From the NCBI GenBank assembly GCA_052038485.1, contig JBQGCL010000141.1:1-34265 (forward strand): DNA of 34,265 nt. The letters are read 5' to 3'. The stretch comes from JACVRW01 sp052038485 (lineage in GTDB: Bacteria; Actinomycetota; Thermoleophilia; Solirubrobacterales; Thermoleophilaceae). Each line of letters begins with the position of its first letter. The stretch's first letter is position 1. Below the pieces are notes generated by a model. It made no database searches and was not told the DNA's origin. It saw nothing but the letters and a program-made list of their open reading frames with translations. The position numbers and the translations under genes were made by a program. Shown here piece by piece: positions 9,526 through 17,247 of this stretch.

Positions 9526-10580
9526 CCGGCCTCCCTGGTCTCCTCGCCGATCAGGCCCTGCGGGCGGAAGACCATGATGATGACGAGGTAGACGAACACG
9601 ATCGCGGGCGTCCAGTCGTTGCCGATGCGGTTGTCGGAGATGCCCTGGATGATCCCGATGATGAATCCGCCGAGCACCGCCCCGCGGATGTTCCCGATCC
9701 CGCCCATCACGGCCGCCGTGAACGCGTAGAGGCCGGCCGAGAACCCCTGGAAGTACCAGATCGAGGTCTGGTACAGGTCGCTGATCAGGCCCGCCGCGCC
9801 GGCCATCAGGCCGCCGAGCAGGAACGTCAGCGAGATCGTCGTGTCGACGTTGATCCCCATCAGGCGCGCCGCCTCGGGGTCCTGCGCGGTCGCGCGCATG
9901 GCCTTGCCAAGCCGGCTTTGCCCGACGAACGTCGTGAGCAGGATCACGAGCGGGATCGTCACGGCCACAGCGAGCAGGTGGCCGCGCGTCACCGTGACGC
10001 CCCAGATGTCGAACAGATGCTTCTGCGATCCGAGCAGGTCCGGGATCGCGACCTGGGACGCACCGATCCAAAGGATGCCGACGTTCTGCAGCACGAAGGA
10101 CATGCCGACCGCGGTGATCAGCGGCGCGAGCTTGGGCGCCCCGCGTAACGGCCGGTAGGCGACCCGCTCGATCATCACGTTGAGCGAAGCGCTGCACAGC
10201 ATCGCCAGGATCAGGATCGCGGCCAGGCCGAGCACGAGCCCGGCCGTGCCCGTCTCCGGGGTCAGCCCGAACGGCTCGTACAGCGCCGCCGCCGCGAGCG
10301 CGCCGAGCATGAAGACCTCGCCGTGGGCGAAGTTGATCAGCTCGATGATCCCGTAGACGAGCGTGTAGCCCAGCGCGATCAGCGCGAGGATCGCGCCGTT
10401 CGACAGACCCTCGACGAGGTTGTTGCCGAGCCGGTTGAGGTTGCCGTCGTCGGAGAGGTCCTGGATCCCGTAGGCGACGGGCAGCACCAGGAGGATCGCG
10501 ATCAGGCCGTAGCGGGAGATGAACTCCCTGACGGCGTCCGAGCGACGCCGGGACGGCGCTGTGACAGATGCGGCTTCCAA
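9522..10580 (-). CDS. livH: Branched-chain amino-acid ABC transporter permease LivH
   Basis: A 352-residue permease, longer than the usual 290-310 because of a hydrophilic N-terminus and a periplasmic stretch near residues 40-55. Family landmarks are GLSNGAILALIALGYTLVYG, INFAHGEVFMLGA, ERVAYRPLRGAP and AMRATAQDPEAARLMGI (coupling loop). The start appears to be TTG at 10580, with GAGGGAG immediately upstream; no ATG or GTG lies close by before the first helix. It pairs with LivM. It is separated from livK by 79 bp holding a strong hairpin. Confidence 0.92.
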   Translation of the reverse strand: MEAASVTAPSRRRSDAVREFISRYGLIAILLVLPVAYGIQDLSDDGNLNRLGNNLVEGLSNGAILALIALGYTLVYGIIELINFAHGEVFMLGALAAAALYEPFGLTPETGTAGLVLGLAAILILAMLCSASLNVMIERVAYRPLRGAPKLAPLITAVGMSFVLQNVGILWIGASQVAIPDLLGSQKHLFDIWGVTVTRGHLLAVAVTIPLVILLTTFVGQSRLGKAMRATAQDPEAARLMGINVDTTISLTFLLGGLMAGAAGLISDLYQTSIWYFQGFSAGLYAFTAAVMGGIGNIRGAVLGGFIIGIIQGISDNRIGNDWTPAIVFVYLVIIMVFRPQGLIGEETREAG

Positions 10581-10595
10581 GCTCCCTCGCTCGCG

Positions 10596-10601
10596 ATCCT
10601 A
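10596..10601 (-). promoter_or_regulatory. Possible -10 box upstream of livH
   Basis: On the minus strand, TAGGAT (TANNNT) lies 15 nt before the livH TTG and just past the hairpin. It could give livHMGF transcription independent of livK. No clear -35 is visible, since that position falls inside the hairpin. Confidence 0.25.
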
Positions 10602-10605
10602 TACC

Positions 10606-10639
10606 GATGAGGGGCGGGTCTCGCGACCCGCCCCTCATC
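10606..10639 (-). terminator. Strong GC hairpin between livK and livH
   Basis: A perfect inverted repeat: 15 bp stem (10606-10620 against 10625-10639 with the closing C-G) around a TCGC-type loop. It begins 20 nt past the livK stop. No T-run follows on either strand, so it is more likely a partial terminator or 3' mRNA stabiliser that makes the binding protein more abundant than the permeases than a full intrinsic terminator. That role is inferred from other binding-protein operons. Confidence 0.65.
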
Positions 10640-10659
10640 TTGCATCTGCGTACTAGGCG

Positions 10660-11952
10660 CTACTCCGCCTGGGCCTTGATGACCTTCTGGAAGGTCGGAG
10701 CCCCGTCCTTGATCGTGTAGAGCCCGTAGTCGGTGAGCGTCGTGTCACCGTTCTCGTCGATGCTGTAGACGCCCAGGGCCGACTCCCGGTCCTTGGTGTT
10801 CGTCAGCAACTGCGTGTACACGGCCTTGCGGTCGTTGGCCTTGTCGCCAACGGCCTCGAGGGTGGCCAGCGCCAGCGCCATCGTCTCGTAGCCGTAGATG
10901 GCATACGGGTCGGGCTGGGAGACGCCGTACTCCTTCTCGTAGTCCGTGAAGAACTTCTCGGCCTCCGCGTTGTTGCGCTTTTTGAACTCCTCGAGCCCAA
11001 GCGTCGCAACGGTGATCTTGGTGCGCGCAGCCACGTCGGCCGGGATACCACCCTTGGCCGGGTTGGTGAACGCCTCCTCGGCCACGCCGTCCGGTCCGTA
11101 CAGCTTGACCGTCGGGTTGGCGGCCGCCACGTCCTTGAACACCTGGACGTAGTTCTCGCCCGTCACGCCGGAGCCGATGAAGCAATCGGACTTCACCTTG
11201 GCCGCGAGCGACCGGTAGTTGGGGGCGTTGCGGTCGGTGCCGTCGTTGCCCTCGACCGAGAGGCCCTGCTGCTCCGCGGCCAGCTCGATGTTGCGGGCCA
11301 GACCGGCGCCGTACGTGGTCTTGTCGTTGAAGATGTGGACGGACTTGCAGCCGTCCTCCTTCATCGTCGTGACCAGCGCCGCGCCCTGGATGTCGTCCGC
11401 GGGGACCACGCGCGCGTAGGTGCGTGTCTGTGCCGGGTAGTACTTGTCCGGCTCGCCCGGCTCCGATCCCGGCTTGTCCGTCGTCAGACCCACGTAGGTG
11501 TTCGACGGCGAGATCTGCGGGATGCCGGCCTTGTTCAGGATCGGCAGCGAGATCTTCGTGCCACCGGAGTTGAACTCCCCGAGGTAGAAGATCGTCGTCG
11601 AATCCTGAACGGCCTTGCGGGCGTTCGACGCGGTCTGAGCCTCGTCCGCCGTGCCCGGGTTCTGCGCGGTGGAGTCGTCAAGCGACACGTACTTGATCGT
11701 GTACTTGCCGACCTTGTTTCCGGCGTTCTTGAGAGCAAGCTTCTCACCGGAGATAACGGCTTCGGACTGCCCCTTCGACGTTCCCTGCAGCGGGAGGCTC
11801 GAATAGATCGTCAGGGTGTCCCCCGAGATCCCGCCTCCGCCCTCGTCGCCGCCGCCCGAGCCCTCGTCGTCGTCGCTACCGCAGGCGGCAACGGTCAACG
11901 CGAACAGGCCCATAAGGCAGCTGAGCAGCGCGAGCCAACGTACTCGTGACAA
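10660..11952 (-). CDS. livK: Branched-chain amino-acid binding lipoprotein (LivK/LivJ type)
   Basis: A 430-residue extracytoplasmic solute-binding protein (periplasmic binding protein type 1, Peripla_BP_6). The signal peptide ends in the lipobox LTVAAC, with Cys24 as the lipidation site, followed by an acidic Gly-rich linker. The mature part has LTIYSSLPLQGTSKGQSEAV, YLGEFNSGGTKISLPILNKAG, QISPSNTYVGLT and YGYETMALALATLEAVG, all typical of the family. The start is TTG at 11952, chosen because AGGAGG lies 4 nt upstream and it gives a complete signal peptide. It is first in the liv operon and captures substrate for LivHMGF. Ligand identity (Leu/Ile/Val or another compound) is not determined by sequence. 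Confidence 0.93.
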   Translation of the reverse strand: MSRVRWLALLSCLMGLFALTVAACGSDDDEGSGGGDEGGGGISGDTLTIYSSLPLQGTSKGQSEAVISGEKLALKNAGNKVGKYTIKYVSLDDSTAQNPGTADEAQTASNARKAVQDSTTIFYLGEFNSGGTKISLPILNKAGIPQISPSNTYVGLTTDKPGSEPGEPDKYYPAQTRTYARVVPADDIQGAALVTTMKEDGCKSVHIFNDKTTYGAGLARNIELAAEQQGLSVEGNDGTDRNAPNYRSLAAKVKSDCFIGSGVTGENYVQVFKDVAAANPTVKLYGPDGVAEEAFTNPAKGGIPADVAARTKITVATLGLEEFKKRNNAEAEKFFTDYEKEYGVSQPDPYAIYGYETMALALATLEAVGDKANDRKAVYTQLLTNTKDRESALGVYSIDENGDTTLTDYGLYTIKDGAPTFQKVIKAQAE

Positions 11953-12057
11953 TTTCCCTCCTAAGGAGATTGTGGCTCCGAACTGCGGGGGATCCTACGC
12001 ACGGTCCGGCGCGCCGGGCGAATTCGCAACACGCCTTAACGCGGAGAAAATCTGCTC
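11953..12057 (-). promoter_or_regulatory. livK upstream region: promoter and strong RBS
   Basis: The 105 bp gap before livK holds AGGAGG (a consensus Shine-Dalgarno, inside the odd palindrome CTCCTAAGGAG at 11958-11968) and a TAGGAT -10-like box at 11997-11992, about 40 nt before the start codon. This implies an untranslated leader, unlike the near-leaderless starts elsewhere in the window. A perfect palindrome CCGGCGCGCCGG at 12006-12017 lies just upstream of the -10 and could be an operator or chance. Confidence 0.45.
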
Positions 12058-13305
12058 TCAGAACAGGGTCCGCACGAACTCGAAGCGGTCGCCCTGGAGG
12101 CGGTAGAGCGCCATCGGCAGGCCCTCCACCGCTCCGCTGCGGCGGACCTGGTAGGTCCCGATCGGCGAGCGACGCGCGCGCGGCGTGAGCGCCGCCCGGA
12201 TCACCGCGGCGCGGGTCGCGGGGCGGCCGCCACGCTGGGCGGCGCGGATCGCGTCGAGCACCACGCGCACCGACTCGTAGCCCCAGAGCGCCTCTGGGGT
12301 GGCGAGATCGGGGTCCTGGTCGCGGGCGATCCGGTGGAGGACGCGCAGGCCGGGCGCAGCGGCCGACCCGCGCGGGGCCTGCGGAGCGACCGCCTCGAGC
12401 GGGGCGGGCTCGGAGCCCGCCGCGGCCACCAGCGGCTGCCCCACGAGCACGCCGTCGCCGGTGATCAGGCTCGCCTGGGGCAGCGCACGGGTCAGCCCGG
12501 CGAGCAGCTGGGCGGTGTAGCGGTCGCGGGCCAGCGCGAGCACGACCGCGTCCGGCTGCGCGTCCGGTGGGGCGTCGGCCAGCTCGCCGGCGGCGTCGAG
12601 CACGGTGTCGGGGTCGTCGCGCAGGTCCTTGGTCGCGACGGGGGCGATGCCGGCGTCGCGGGCCTCGGCCACGAGCTCGGCGGCCAGCTCGCGCGCGTAG
12701 ACGCCCGTGCCGACGATCAGCGCCGGACGCTGGGCGCCGATCGCCTCCAGACGGTCGACGATCAATCGCGCTTCGAGGAGGTCGTCCGGGACGAGCCGCA
12801 GGAACGAGCGCCGGCCCGAGGGGTAGTAGCGCTCCGGGCCGGCCGCCGAGCGCGGCGGCGCCTCGGTCAGGCTCGCGAGGCCGTCGCCCGGCGACACCTG
12901 GAGGACGCCGGCCTTGTTGGTGACCGGCACCGACACCGCCGACGCACCCAGGTTGAGCTCGCCGAGGTAGGCGATCGCGCGGGGGTCGTCGGCGGCCCGC
13001 TCGGCGTTCTCGGTGATCTGGCCAGGGTCCCAGTTGCCGCTTCCCGGCTTGGAGGCCGACAGCGTGATCAGCCGGATGCGGTAGCGGCCGGCACGCCCGC
13101 CGGCGTCGGCGAGCGCCTGGCGCTGCCCGGCGGCGACCGCGGCGGCGGTCGGCGCCGACGGCCCCTCGGTCGGGCGGCTCGCGTACAGGTCCAGCAGGTG
13201 CCCGCGCAGCGGCCGGTGCTCGGCCGCCTCGTCGTCGCCGTCGAGGCAGCCGCCGAGCGCGACGGCGCAGGCGAGCAGGACGATTGCGACAACTCGGGGG
13301 GTCAC
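12058..13305 (-). CDS. Second Leu/Ile/Val-type substrate-binding lipoprotein
   Basis: A 415-residue lipoprotein: signal peptide with lipobox LGGC (Cys20), an acidic linker, then a periplasmic binding protein type 1 fold. It is a paralogue of the adjacent livK product: YLGELNLGASAVSVPVTNKAG, QVSPGDGLASLT, PERYYPSGRRSFLRLVPDD and LWGYESVRVVLDAI line up with the livK counterparts in the same order. GTG 13305 was chosen because it immediately precedes the signal peptide and avoids overlapping the divergent gene; the frame runs further upstream without a sensible N-terminus. It probably delivers a different ligand to the same LivHMGF channel, or acts as a sensor. No permease accompanies it. Confidence 0.88.
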   Translation of the reverse strand: MTPRVVAIVLLACAVALGGCLDGDDEAAEHRPLRGHLLDLYASRPTEGPSAPTAAAVAAGQRQALADAGGRAGRYRIRLITLSASKPGSGNWDPGQITENAERAADDPRAIAYLGELNLGASAVSVPVTNKAGVLQVSPGDGLASLTEAPPRSAAGPERYYPSGRRSFLRLVPDDLLEARLIVDRLEAIGAQRPALIVGTGVYARELAAELVAEARDAGIAPVATKDLRDDPDTVLDAAGELADAPPDAQPDAVVLALARDRYTAQLLAGLTRALPQASLITGDGVLVGQPLVAAAGSEPAPLEAVAPQAPRGSAAAPGLRVLHRIARDQDPDLATPEALWGYESVRVVLDAIRAAQRGGRPATRAAVIRAALTPRARRSPIGTYQVRRSGAVEGLPMALYRLQGDRFEFVRTLF

Positions 13306-13357
13306 GGCGGCGATTGTGAATGATGCCCTCCGGCGCGTCCGGCTATCGTGCTCGGCC
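13306..13357. promoter_or_regulatory. Divergent promoter region, binding lipoprotein / phosphofructokinase
   Basis: In this 52 bp gap, plus-strand TATCGT (13344-13349) lies 8 nt before the phosphofructokinase GTG, consistent with a leaderless mRNA. On the minus strand CACAAT lies 7 nt before the lipoprotein GTG, a weaker -10 candidate. Neither gene has a Shine-Dalgarno. Confidence 0.4.
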
Positions 13358-14389
13358 GTGCGAATCGGCATGCTCACGGGAGGCGGCGACTGCCCCGGCC
13401 TCAACGCCGTCATCCGGGCGGTGGTGCGCAAGGGAATCGACACCTACGGGCACACCATCATCGGCTACCGCGACGGCTGGCGCGGTCCGCTCGAGAACGC
13501 CTACGAGGAGCTCACGATCGAATCCACGCGCGGGATCCTGCCGCGCGGCGGGACGATCCTGCGCTCGTCGCGGACGAACCCGTTCGGACACGACGACGGG
13601 CCCGCGGCGATCGCCGAGAACATGCGCGCGCTCAACGTCGAGGGCCTGATCGCGATCGGCGGCGAGGACACGCTTGGGGCTGCCCACCGGCTGCACTCCG
13701 ACCACGGGCTACCGGTCCTGGGCGTGCCGAAGACGATCGACAACGACCTCGGCGGCACGGACATGACGTTTGGGTTCGACACGGCGGTGCAGATCGCCAC
13801 CGAGGCGATCGACCGGCTGCACACGACCGCCGAGAGCCACAACCGGGTGATGATCGTCGAGGTGATGGGGCGCCACGCCGGCTGGATCGCGCTCCACTCG
13901 GGGCTCGCCGGCGGCGCCGACGTGATCCTGATCCCCGAGCGACCGTTCGACATCGAGGAGGTCGTGCGACTGATCCGCCGCCGCCACTCGCGCGGCCGCT
14001 TCTTCTCGATCGTCGTGGCAGCCGAGGGCGCGACTCCCATGGCGGGCACGCTCGAGGTCGTCGGCGGCGATAAGGACGAGTTCGGGCACGAGCGCCTGGG
14101 CGGGATCGGTCAGCAGCTCGAGCGCGAGATCGCCGAGCGAACCGGCTTCGACGCCCGCGCCACGGTGCTCGGCCACATCCAGCGCGGCGGCACCCCGACA
14201 GCGTTCGACCGCGTGCTCGCCACGCGGCTCGGGCTGGCTGCGATCGACGCGGCGCACGAGGGCAAGTTCGGGATGATGCCCGCGCTGCGGGGCCAGCGGA
14301 TCGAGCTGGTCCCGCTCGGGGAGGCGGTGGCGGAGCTGCGCACCGTGCCGCCCGAGGAGTACGCGGCGGCGGAGGCGTTCTTCGGCTAG
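13358..14389 (+). CDS. 6-phosphofructokinase, residues of the pyrophosphate-dependent type
   Basis: A 343-residue cytoplasmic enzyme of glycolysis that phosphorylates fructose 6-phosphate. Landmarks: GMLTGGGDCPGLNAVIR at the N-terminus, GGEDTLGAA at 101-109, GVPKTIDNDLGG at 122-133 with the catalytic Asp128, EVMGRHAGW, and LGHIQRGGTPTAFDR near the C-terminus. Asp104 and Lys125 occupy the positions of E. coli Gly104 and Gly124. In characterised actinomycete enzymes Asp and Lys there go with use of pyrophosphate instead of ATP, and with a reversible reaction. GTG 13358 is preferred over an upstream ATG at 13320 because the protein then starts exactly at the family's first strand and sits 8 nt after a TATCGT -10-like box. 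Its stop shares CTAG with the convergent gene. Confidence 0.95.
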   Translation: MRIGMLTGGGDCPGLNAVIRAVVRKGIDTYGHTIIGYRDGWRGPLENAYEELTIESTRGILPRGGTILRSSRTNPFGHDDGPAAIAENMRALNVEGLIAIGGEDTLGAAHRLHSDHGLPVLGVPKTIDNDLGGTDMTFGFDTAVQIATEAIDRLHTTAESHNRVMIVEVMGRHAGWIALHSGLAGGADVILIPERPFDIEEVVRLIRRRHSRGRFFSIVVAAEGATPMAGTLEVVGGDKDEFGHERLGGIGQQLEREIAERTGFDARATVLGHIQRGGTPTAFDRVLATRLGLAAIDAAHEGKFGMMPALRGQRIELVPLGEAVAELRTVPPEEYAAAEAFFG

Positions 14390-14586
14390 AAGTGCGCGGC
14401 CTCTTGGTCGACCGGGGCCGTCTCGCGGCCCAAGATCCGGTCGACAAAGGGCTTGAGGATCACGTACGCGGCGGCGCCGACCACGAGCGCAGCGGTCAGC
14501 AGGAAGGCGTCGAAAGCCTTGATGCCGAACGCCCAGGCCGCGATCCACCAGACCAGGCCGATCACGAGGGTCACGTAGACGATCAC
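14386..14586 (-). CDS. Small two-helix membrane protein
   Basis: A 66-residue protein, with hydrophobic segments at about residues 3-22 and 27-45 followed by a polar tail. I do not recognise it. The GTG start overlaps the stop of the upstream SnoaL-like gene by four bases (GTGA), which supports it as a real coupled gene. The longer reading frame up to 14892 is a shadow of that gene. The stop overlaps the phosphofructokinase stop within CTAG. Confidence 0.7.
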   Translation of the reverse strand: MIVYVTLVIGLVWWIAAWAFGIKAFDAFLLTAALVVGAAAYVILKPFVDRILGRETAPVDQEAAHF

Positions 14587-15206
14587 GCGGCGTTCCTGCG
14601 CTGGGAGAAGGCGTCGCGGCGCTCGACGAGTGCGTCGCGCCCGTCCGACACCGCGCGGCGCAGCCGGGTGGCGGCGTTGACCGCGCTGCGCATGGCGCGC
14701 TCGGTCCCGGAGTCCTGGGCGGGCAGCAGGCCCGCGCCGCGAGCGAACGCCATGCCGTCGTAGTAGGCGGTGTTGCTGACGATCTTCTCGTCGGCGATCT
14801 CGAGGATGTCGACGCCGCGCAGCTCGACCGGGCGGCCGGTCGGCTCGATGCCCTGGAACGTGCCGCCGGTGAAGGTCGCGCTCATGCGCCACTCGAGGGC
14901 GACCTCGTTCTGGCCGGCCGCGACGCGCGCGACGGTCATCTCGGAGTCGGGGAAGGCGGCGAACATCTCGCGGAAGAATGCCGAGATCTCGCCGGTGCCG
15001 CGCAGGATGCCGATCGGCACCAGGTCGACCACCCCGTCCTCCTTCCAGTGCTCCATCATCGCCTCCACGTCGCGCCGGGCGATGGCGTCGAAGTAGCTGC
15101 GGGCGTGGTTCTCGAGGGCTTTGCGCTTGGTGATGCGCGTGCGCTGGGGCTTGGCCTGACCCGAACCGCTCCCCTTGCGCGCGCTGATCGTCCTGGTCTC
15201 CGCCAT
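14583..15206 (-). CDS. SnoaL-like (NTF2 fold) protein with basic tails
   Basis: A 207-residue protein whose residues about 30-155 form a SnoaL/NTF2-like domain (HARSYFDAIARRDVEAMMEH, ISAFFREMFAAFPDSEM, EVALEWRMSATFTGG, VDILEIADEKIV). Family members include polyketide cyclases, ester cyclases and many proteins of unknown function. It is about 60 residues longer than a bare domain: a basic Ser/Gly/Lys/Arg N-terminus (2-30) and an Arg/Ala-rich C-terminal helix region (168-207). TAGGGT (15222-15217) lies 10 nt before the ATG. It overlaps a small membrane-protein gene downstream, so a membrane-associated role is possible but only inferred. Confidence 0.82.
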   Translation of the reverse strand: MAETRTISARKGSGSGQAKPQRTRITKRKALENHARSYFDAIARRDVEAMMEHWKEDGVVDLVPIGILRGTGEISAFFREMFAAFPDSEMTVARVAAGQNEVALEWRMSATFTGGTFQGIEPTGRPVELRGVDILEIADEKIVSNTAYYDGMAFARGAGLLPAQDSGTERAMRSAVNAATRLRRAVSDGRDALVERRDAFSQRRNAA

Positions 15207-15292
15207 GATGGGCCGGACCCTACCAGCGGGTCAGGAGGGCACTTTTTCGCGCTCGTCCAGGAGGCTCCTGGCACCCGAAGGAGCGGCGCTCC
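15207..15292 (-). terminator. Intergenic hairpins after trpA, with a promoter for the SnoaL-like gene
   Basis: Immediately after the trpA stop, on the minus strand, come two short GC hairpins: 15280-15292 (5 bp stem, 3 nt loop) and 15257-15271 (6 bp stem, 3 nt loop). No T-run follows, so this is at best a weak or factor-assisted terminator for the long minus-strand gene run. TAGGGT at 15222-15217, 10 nt before the next ATG, is a plausible new -10. Confidence 0.4.
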
Positions 15293-16081
15293 CTACCGCA
15301 GCGCCTCGGCCAGCTCGCCCACCACGGTGCCCACCCCGCTTGGGCCGCCCTCGCCGGCGGCGCGCACGATTCGGGTTCCCACGATCACCCCGTCGGCCAG
15401 CTCGCCCACAGCGGCAGCCTGCTCGCCCGTTGAGATCCCGAAGCCCACGGCGACCGGGACGATCGATGACGCCCGTACTCGCTCGACGGTCTCCTCCAGC
15501 CTCGGTGGCAGCTCGCCCCGCTCGCCCGTCACTCCGGTCAGCGAGACCGTGTAGATGAAACCGCGCGCGTCGGCTCCGATCTCGGCGACCCGCTCGGGCG
15601 TCGATGTCGGTGCCACCAGCGGCACCAACGCCAGGCCCTCGGCGTCGCAGGCCGCTCGCACCTCGTCGGCCTCGTCGTGCGGCAGGTCGGGCACGATCAA
15701 CCCGGACGCGCCTGCCGACGCCGCCCGCAGCGCGAATGCCGCCGGCCCCGCCGTCAGCACCACGTTCACGTAGACCATCAGCACCACCGGCAGCTCGGCC
15801 GCGATCCGTTCGCACACCCGCAGCGTCCCGTGCGGAGTCGCGCCGGCCGCCAGCGCCTCGGTCGCGGCCGCGTGGATCACCGGCCCGTCCGCCAGCGGGT
15901 CCGAGAACGGGATGCCGAGCTCGATCAGGTCGGCCCCGGCGGCCGCCGCCGCCACGCCCGCTTCGGCGGAGTCGTCCAGCGACGGATAGCCACCCATCAG
16001 GTACGGCATCAGGGCAGCGCGTTTCCCGTGCGAGCTGAACGCACCGGCGATGCGATCGATCCCCTTGGTTGCCGTGGTCAT
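15293..16081 (-). CDS. trpA: Tryptophan synthase alpha subunit
   Basis: A 262-residue TIM barrel that cleaves indole-3-glycerol phosphate to indole, which is channelled to TrpB. It shows LMPYLMGGYPS, the active-site region DLIELGIPFSDPLADGP with Glu54 and Asp65 (equivalents of the E. coli catalytic Glu49 and Asp60), GLIVPDLPHDEA, and VAVGFGIST plus GVIVGTRIV forming the phosphate site. The ATG overlaps the trpB stop by four bases (ATGA), matching the 1:1 alpha/beta complex. It is the last gene of a seventeen-gene minus-strand run. Confidence 0.97.
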   Translation of the reverse strand: MTTATKGIDRIAGAFSSHGKRAALMPYLMGGYPSLDDSAEAGVAAAAAGADLIELGIPFSDPLADGPVIHAAATEALAAGATPHGTLRVCERIAAELPVVLMVYVNVVLTAGPAAFALRAASAGASGLIVPDLPHDEADEVRAACDAEGLALVPLVAPTSTPERVAEIGADARGFIYTVSLTGVTGERGELPPRLEETVERVRASSIVPVAVGFGISTGEQAAAVGELADGVIVGTRIVRAAGEGGPSGVGTVVGELAEALR

Positions 16082-17247
16082 GAGCCCAGAGCGAGCACTT
16101 CGGCGAGGTCCTTGTCGCCGCGGCCTGAAAGCGTCACGAGGTCGAGTGATCGGCGGCCGTCGGCTGGGGAAACGGGGTTCGCCAGCAGCCACGCCACCGC
16201 GTGCGACGGCTCCAGCGCCGGCAGGATCCCCTCCAGCTCGGCCACGCGCTTGAACGCCGCCAGCGCCTCCTCGTCGGACGCGGCCACGTACGACGCGCGA
16301 CCGCTGTCGCGCAGGTAGGCGTGCTCCGGTCCCACGCCGGGGTAATCCAGCCCGGCCGAGATCGAGTGCGCCACCAGGATCTGGCCCTCCTCGTCCTGGA
16401 GCACCGCCGACATCGCCCCGTGCAGGACCCCGCGAGCGCCGGTGGTCAAGGGCGCCGAGTGGCGCCGCGTCTCCAGCCCCGCCCCCGCGGCCTCGACGCC
16501 GATCAGCTCGACCCCGTCGTCGTCCACGAATCCAGCGAACGTCCCGATCGCGTTCGACCCGCCGCCGACGCACGCGATCACCCGGTCCGGCAGCCGCCCG
16601 GTCGCCTGGAGCAGCTGCGCCCGCGCCTCGTCGCCGATCGTCCGCTGGAGCTCGCGCACAAGCTCCGGGTACGGCGCCGGCCCCACGGCCGACCCGATCA
16701 CGTAGTGCGACGTCTCGACGTTCGCGACCCAGTCTCGGATCGCCGCCGAGACCGCCTCCTTCAGCGTCCGCGCGCCCGCCTCCACGCCGACGACCTCGGC
16801 GCCCAGCAGCCGCATCCGCTCCACGTTGGGCCGCTGGCGGCGCATGTCCTCGGTGCCCATGTGCACGACGCAATCGAGGCCCAGCAGCGCGCACGCCGTC
16901 GCCGCCGCTACGCCGTGCTGGCCCGCCCCGGTCTCCGCGATCACGCGCTGCTTGCCCATGCGCTGCGCCAGCAGCGCCTGTCCGATCGCGTTGTTGATCT
17001 TGTGCGAGCCGGTGTGGGTCAGGTCCTCGCGCTTGAGCCAGATCTCGCTGCCGGCGACCTCGGACAGGCGAGCCGCGTGGTAAAGCGGGGTCGGCCGCCC
17101 GACGTAGTCGCGCAGCAGCCCCGACAGGCGCTCGCGGAATGCCGGATCCTCCCGCGCCGCCGTCCACTCCCGCTCGAGCTCGTCCAGCGCCGGGATCAGC
17201 GTCTCCGGCACGTAGCGCCCGCCGTACGGCCCGAAGCGATGCCTCAC
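16078..17247 (-). CDS. trpB: Tryptophan synthase beta subunit
   Basis: A 389-residue PLP enzyme that joins indole and serine. It begins MRHRFGPYGGRYVPETL, has WLKREDLTHTGSHKINNAIG with PLP lysine Lys83, ETGAGQHGVA (indole tunnel region), VGGGSNAIGTF (phosphate loop) and GLDYPGVGPEH. Together these mark the TrpB1 type that forms the alpha2-beta2 complex. GTG 17247 was chosen since it overlaps the trpF stop (GTGA) and matches the family N-terminus. Confidence 0.97.
   Translation of the reverse strand: MRHRFGPYGGRYVPETLIPALDELEREWTAAREDPAFRERLSGLLRDYVGRPTPLYHAARLSEVAGSEIWLKREDLTHTGSHKINNAIGQALLAQRMGKQRVIAETGAGQHGVAAATACALLGLDCVVHMGTEDMRRQRPNVERMRLLGAEVVGVEAGARTLKEAVSAAIRDWVANVETSHYVIGSAVGPAPYPELVRELQRTIGDEARAQLLQATGRLPDRVIACVGGGSNAIGTFAGFVDDDGVELIGVEAAGAGLETRRHSAPLTTGARGVLHGAMSAVLQDEEGQILVAHSISAGLDYPGVGPEHAYLRDSGRASYVAASDEEALAAFKRVAELEGILPALEPSHAVAWLLANPVSPADGRRSLDLVTLSGRGDKDLAEVLALGS

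Noticed and set aside
12006..12017. Perfect palindrome CCGGCGCGCCGG upstream of livK
   Set aside because: Short GC palindromes are expected often in DNA of this composition; no second copy or known operator matches. Mentioned only as a possible operator.
13316..13357. Longer phosphofructokinase N-terminus
   Set aside because: The extension precedes the first strand of the family and covers the likely promoter; GTG 13358 fits both.
15242..15246. Run of five T on the plus strand near trpA
   Set aside because: No plus-strand gene ends there, and the hairpins nearby are on the wrong side to make an intrinsic terminator with it.
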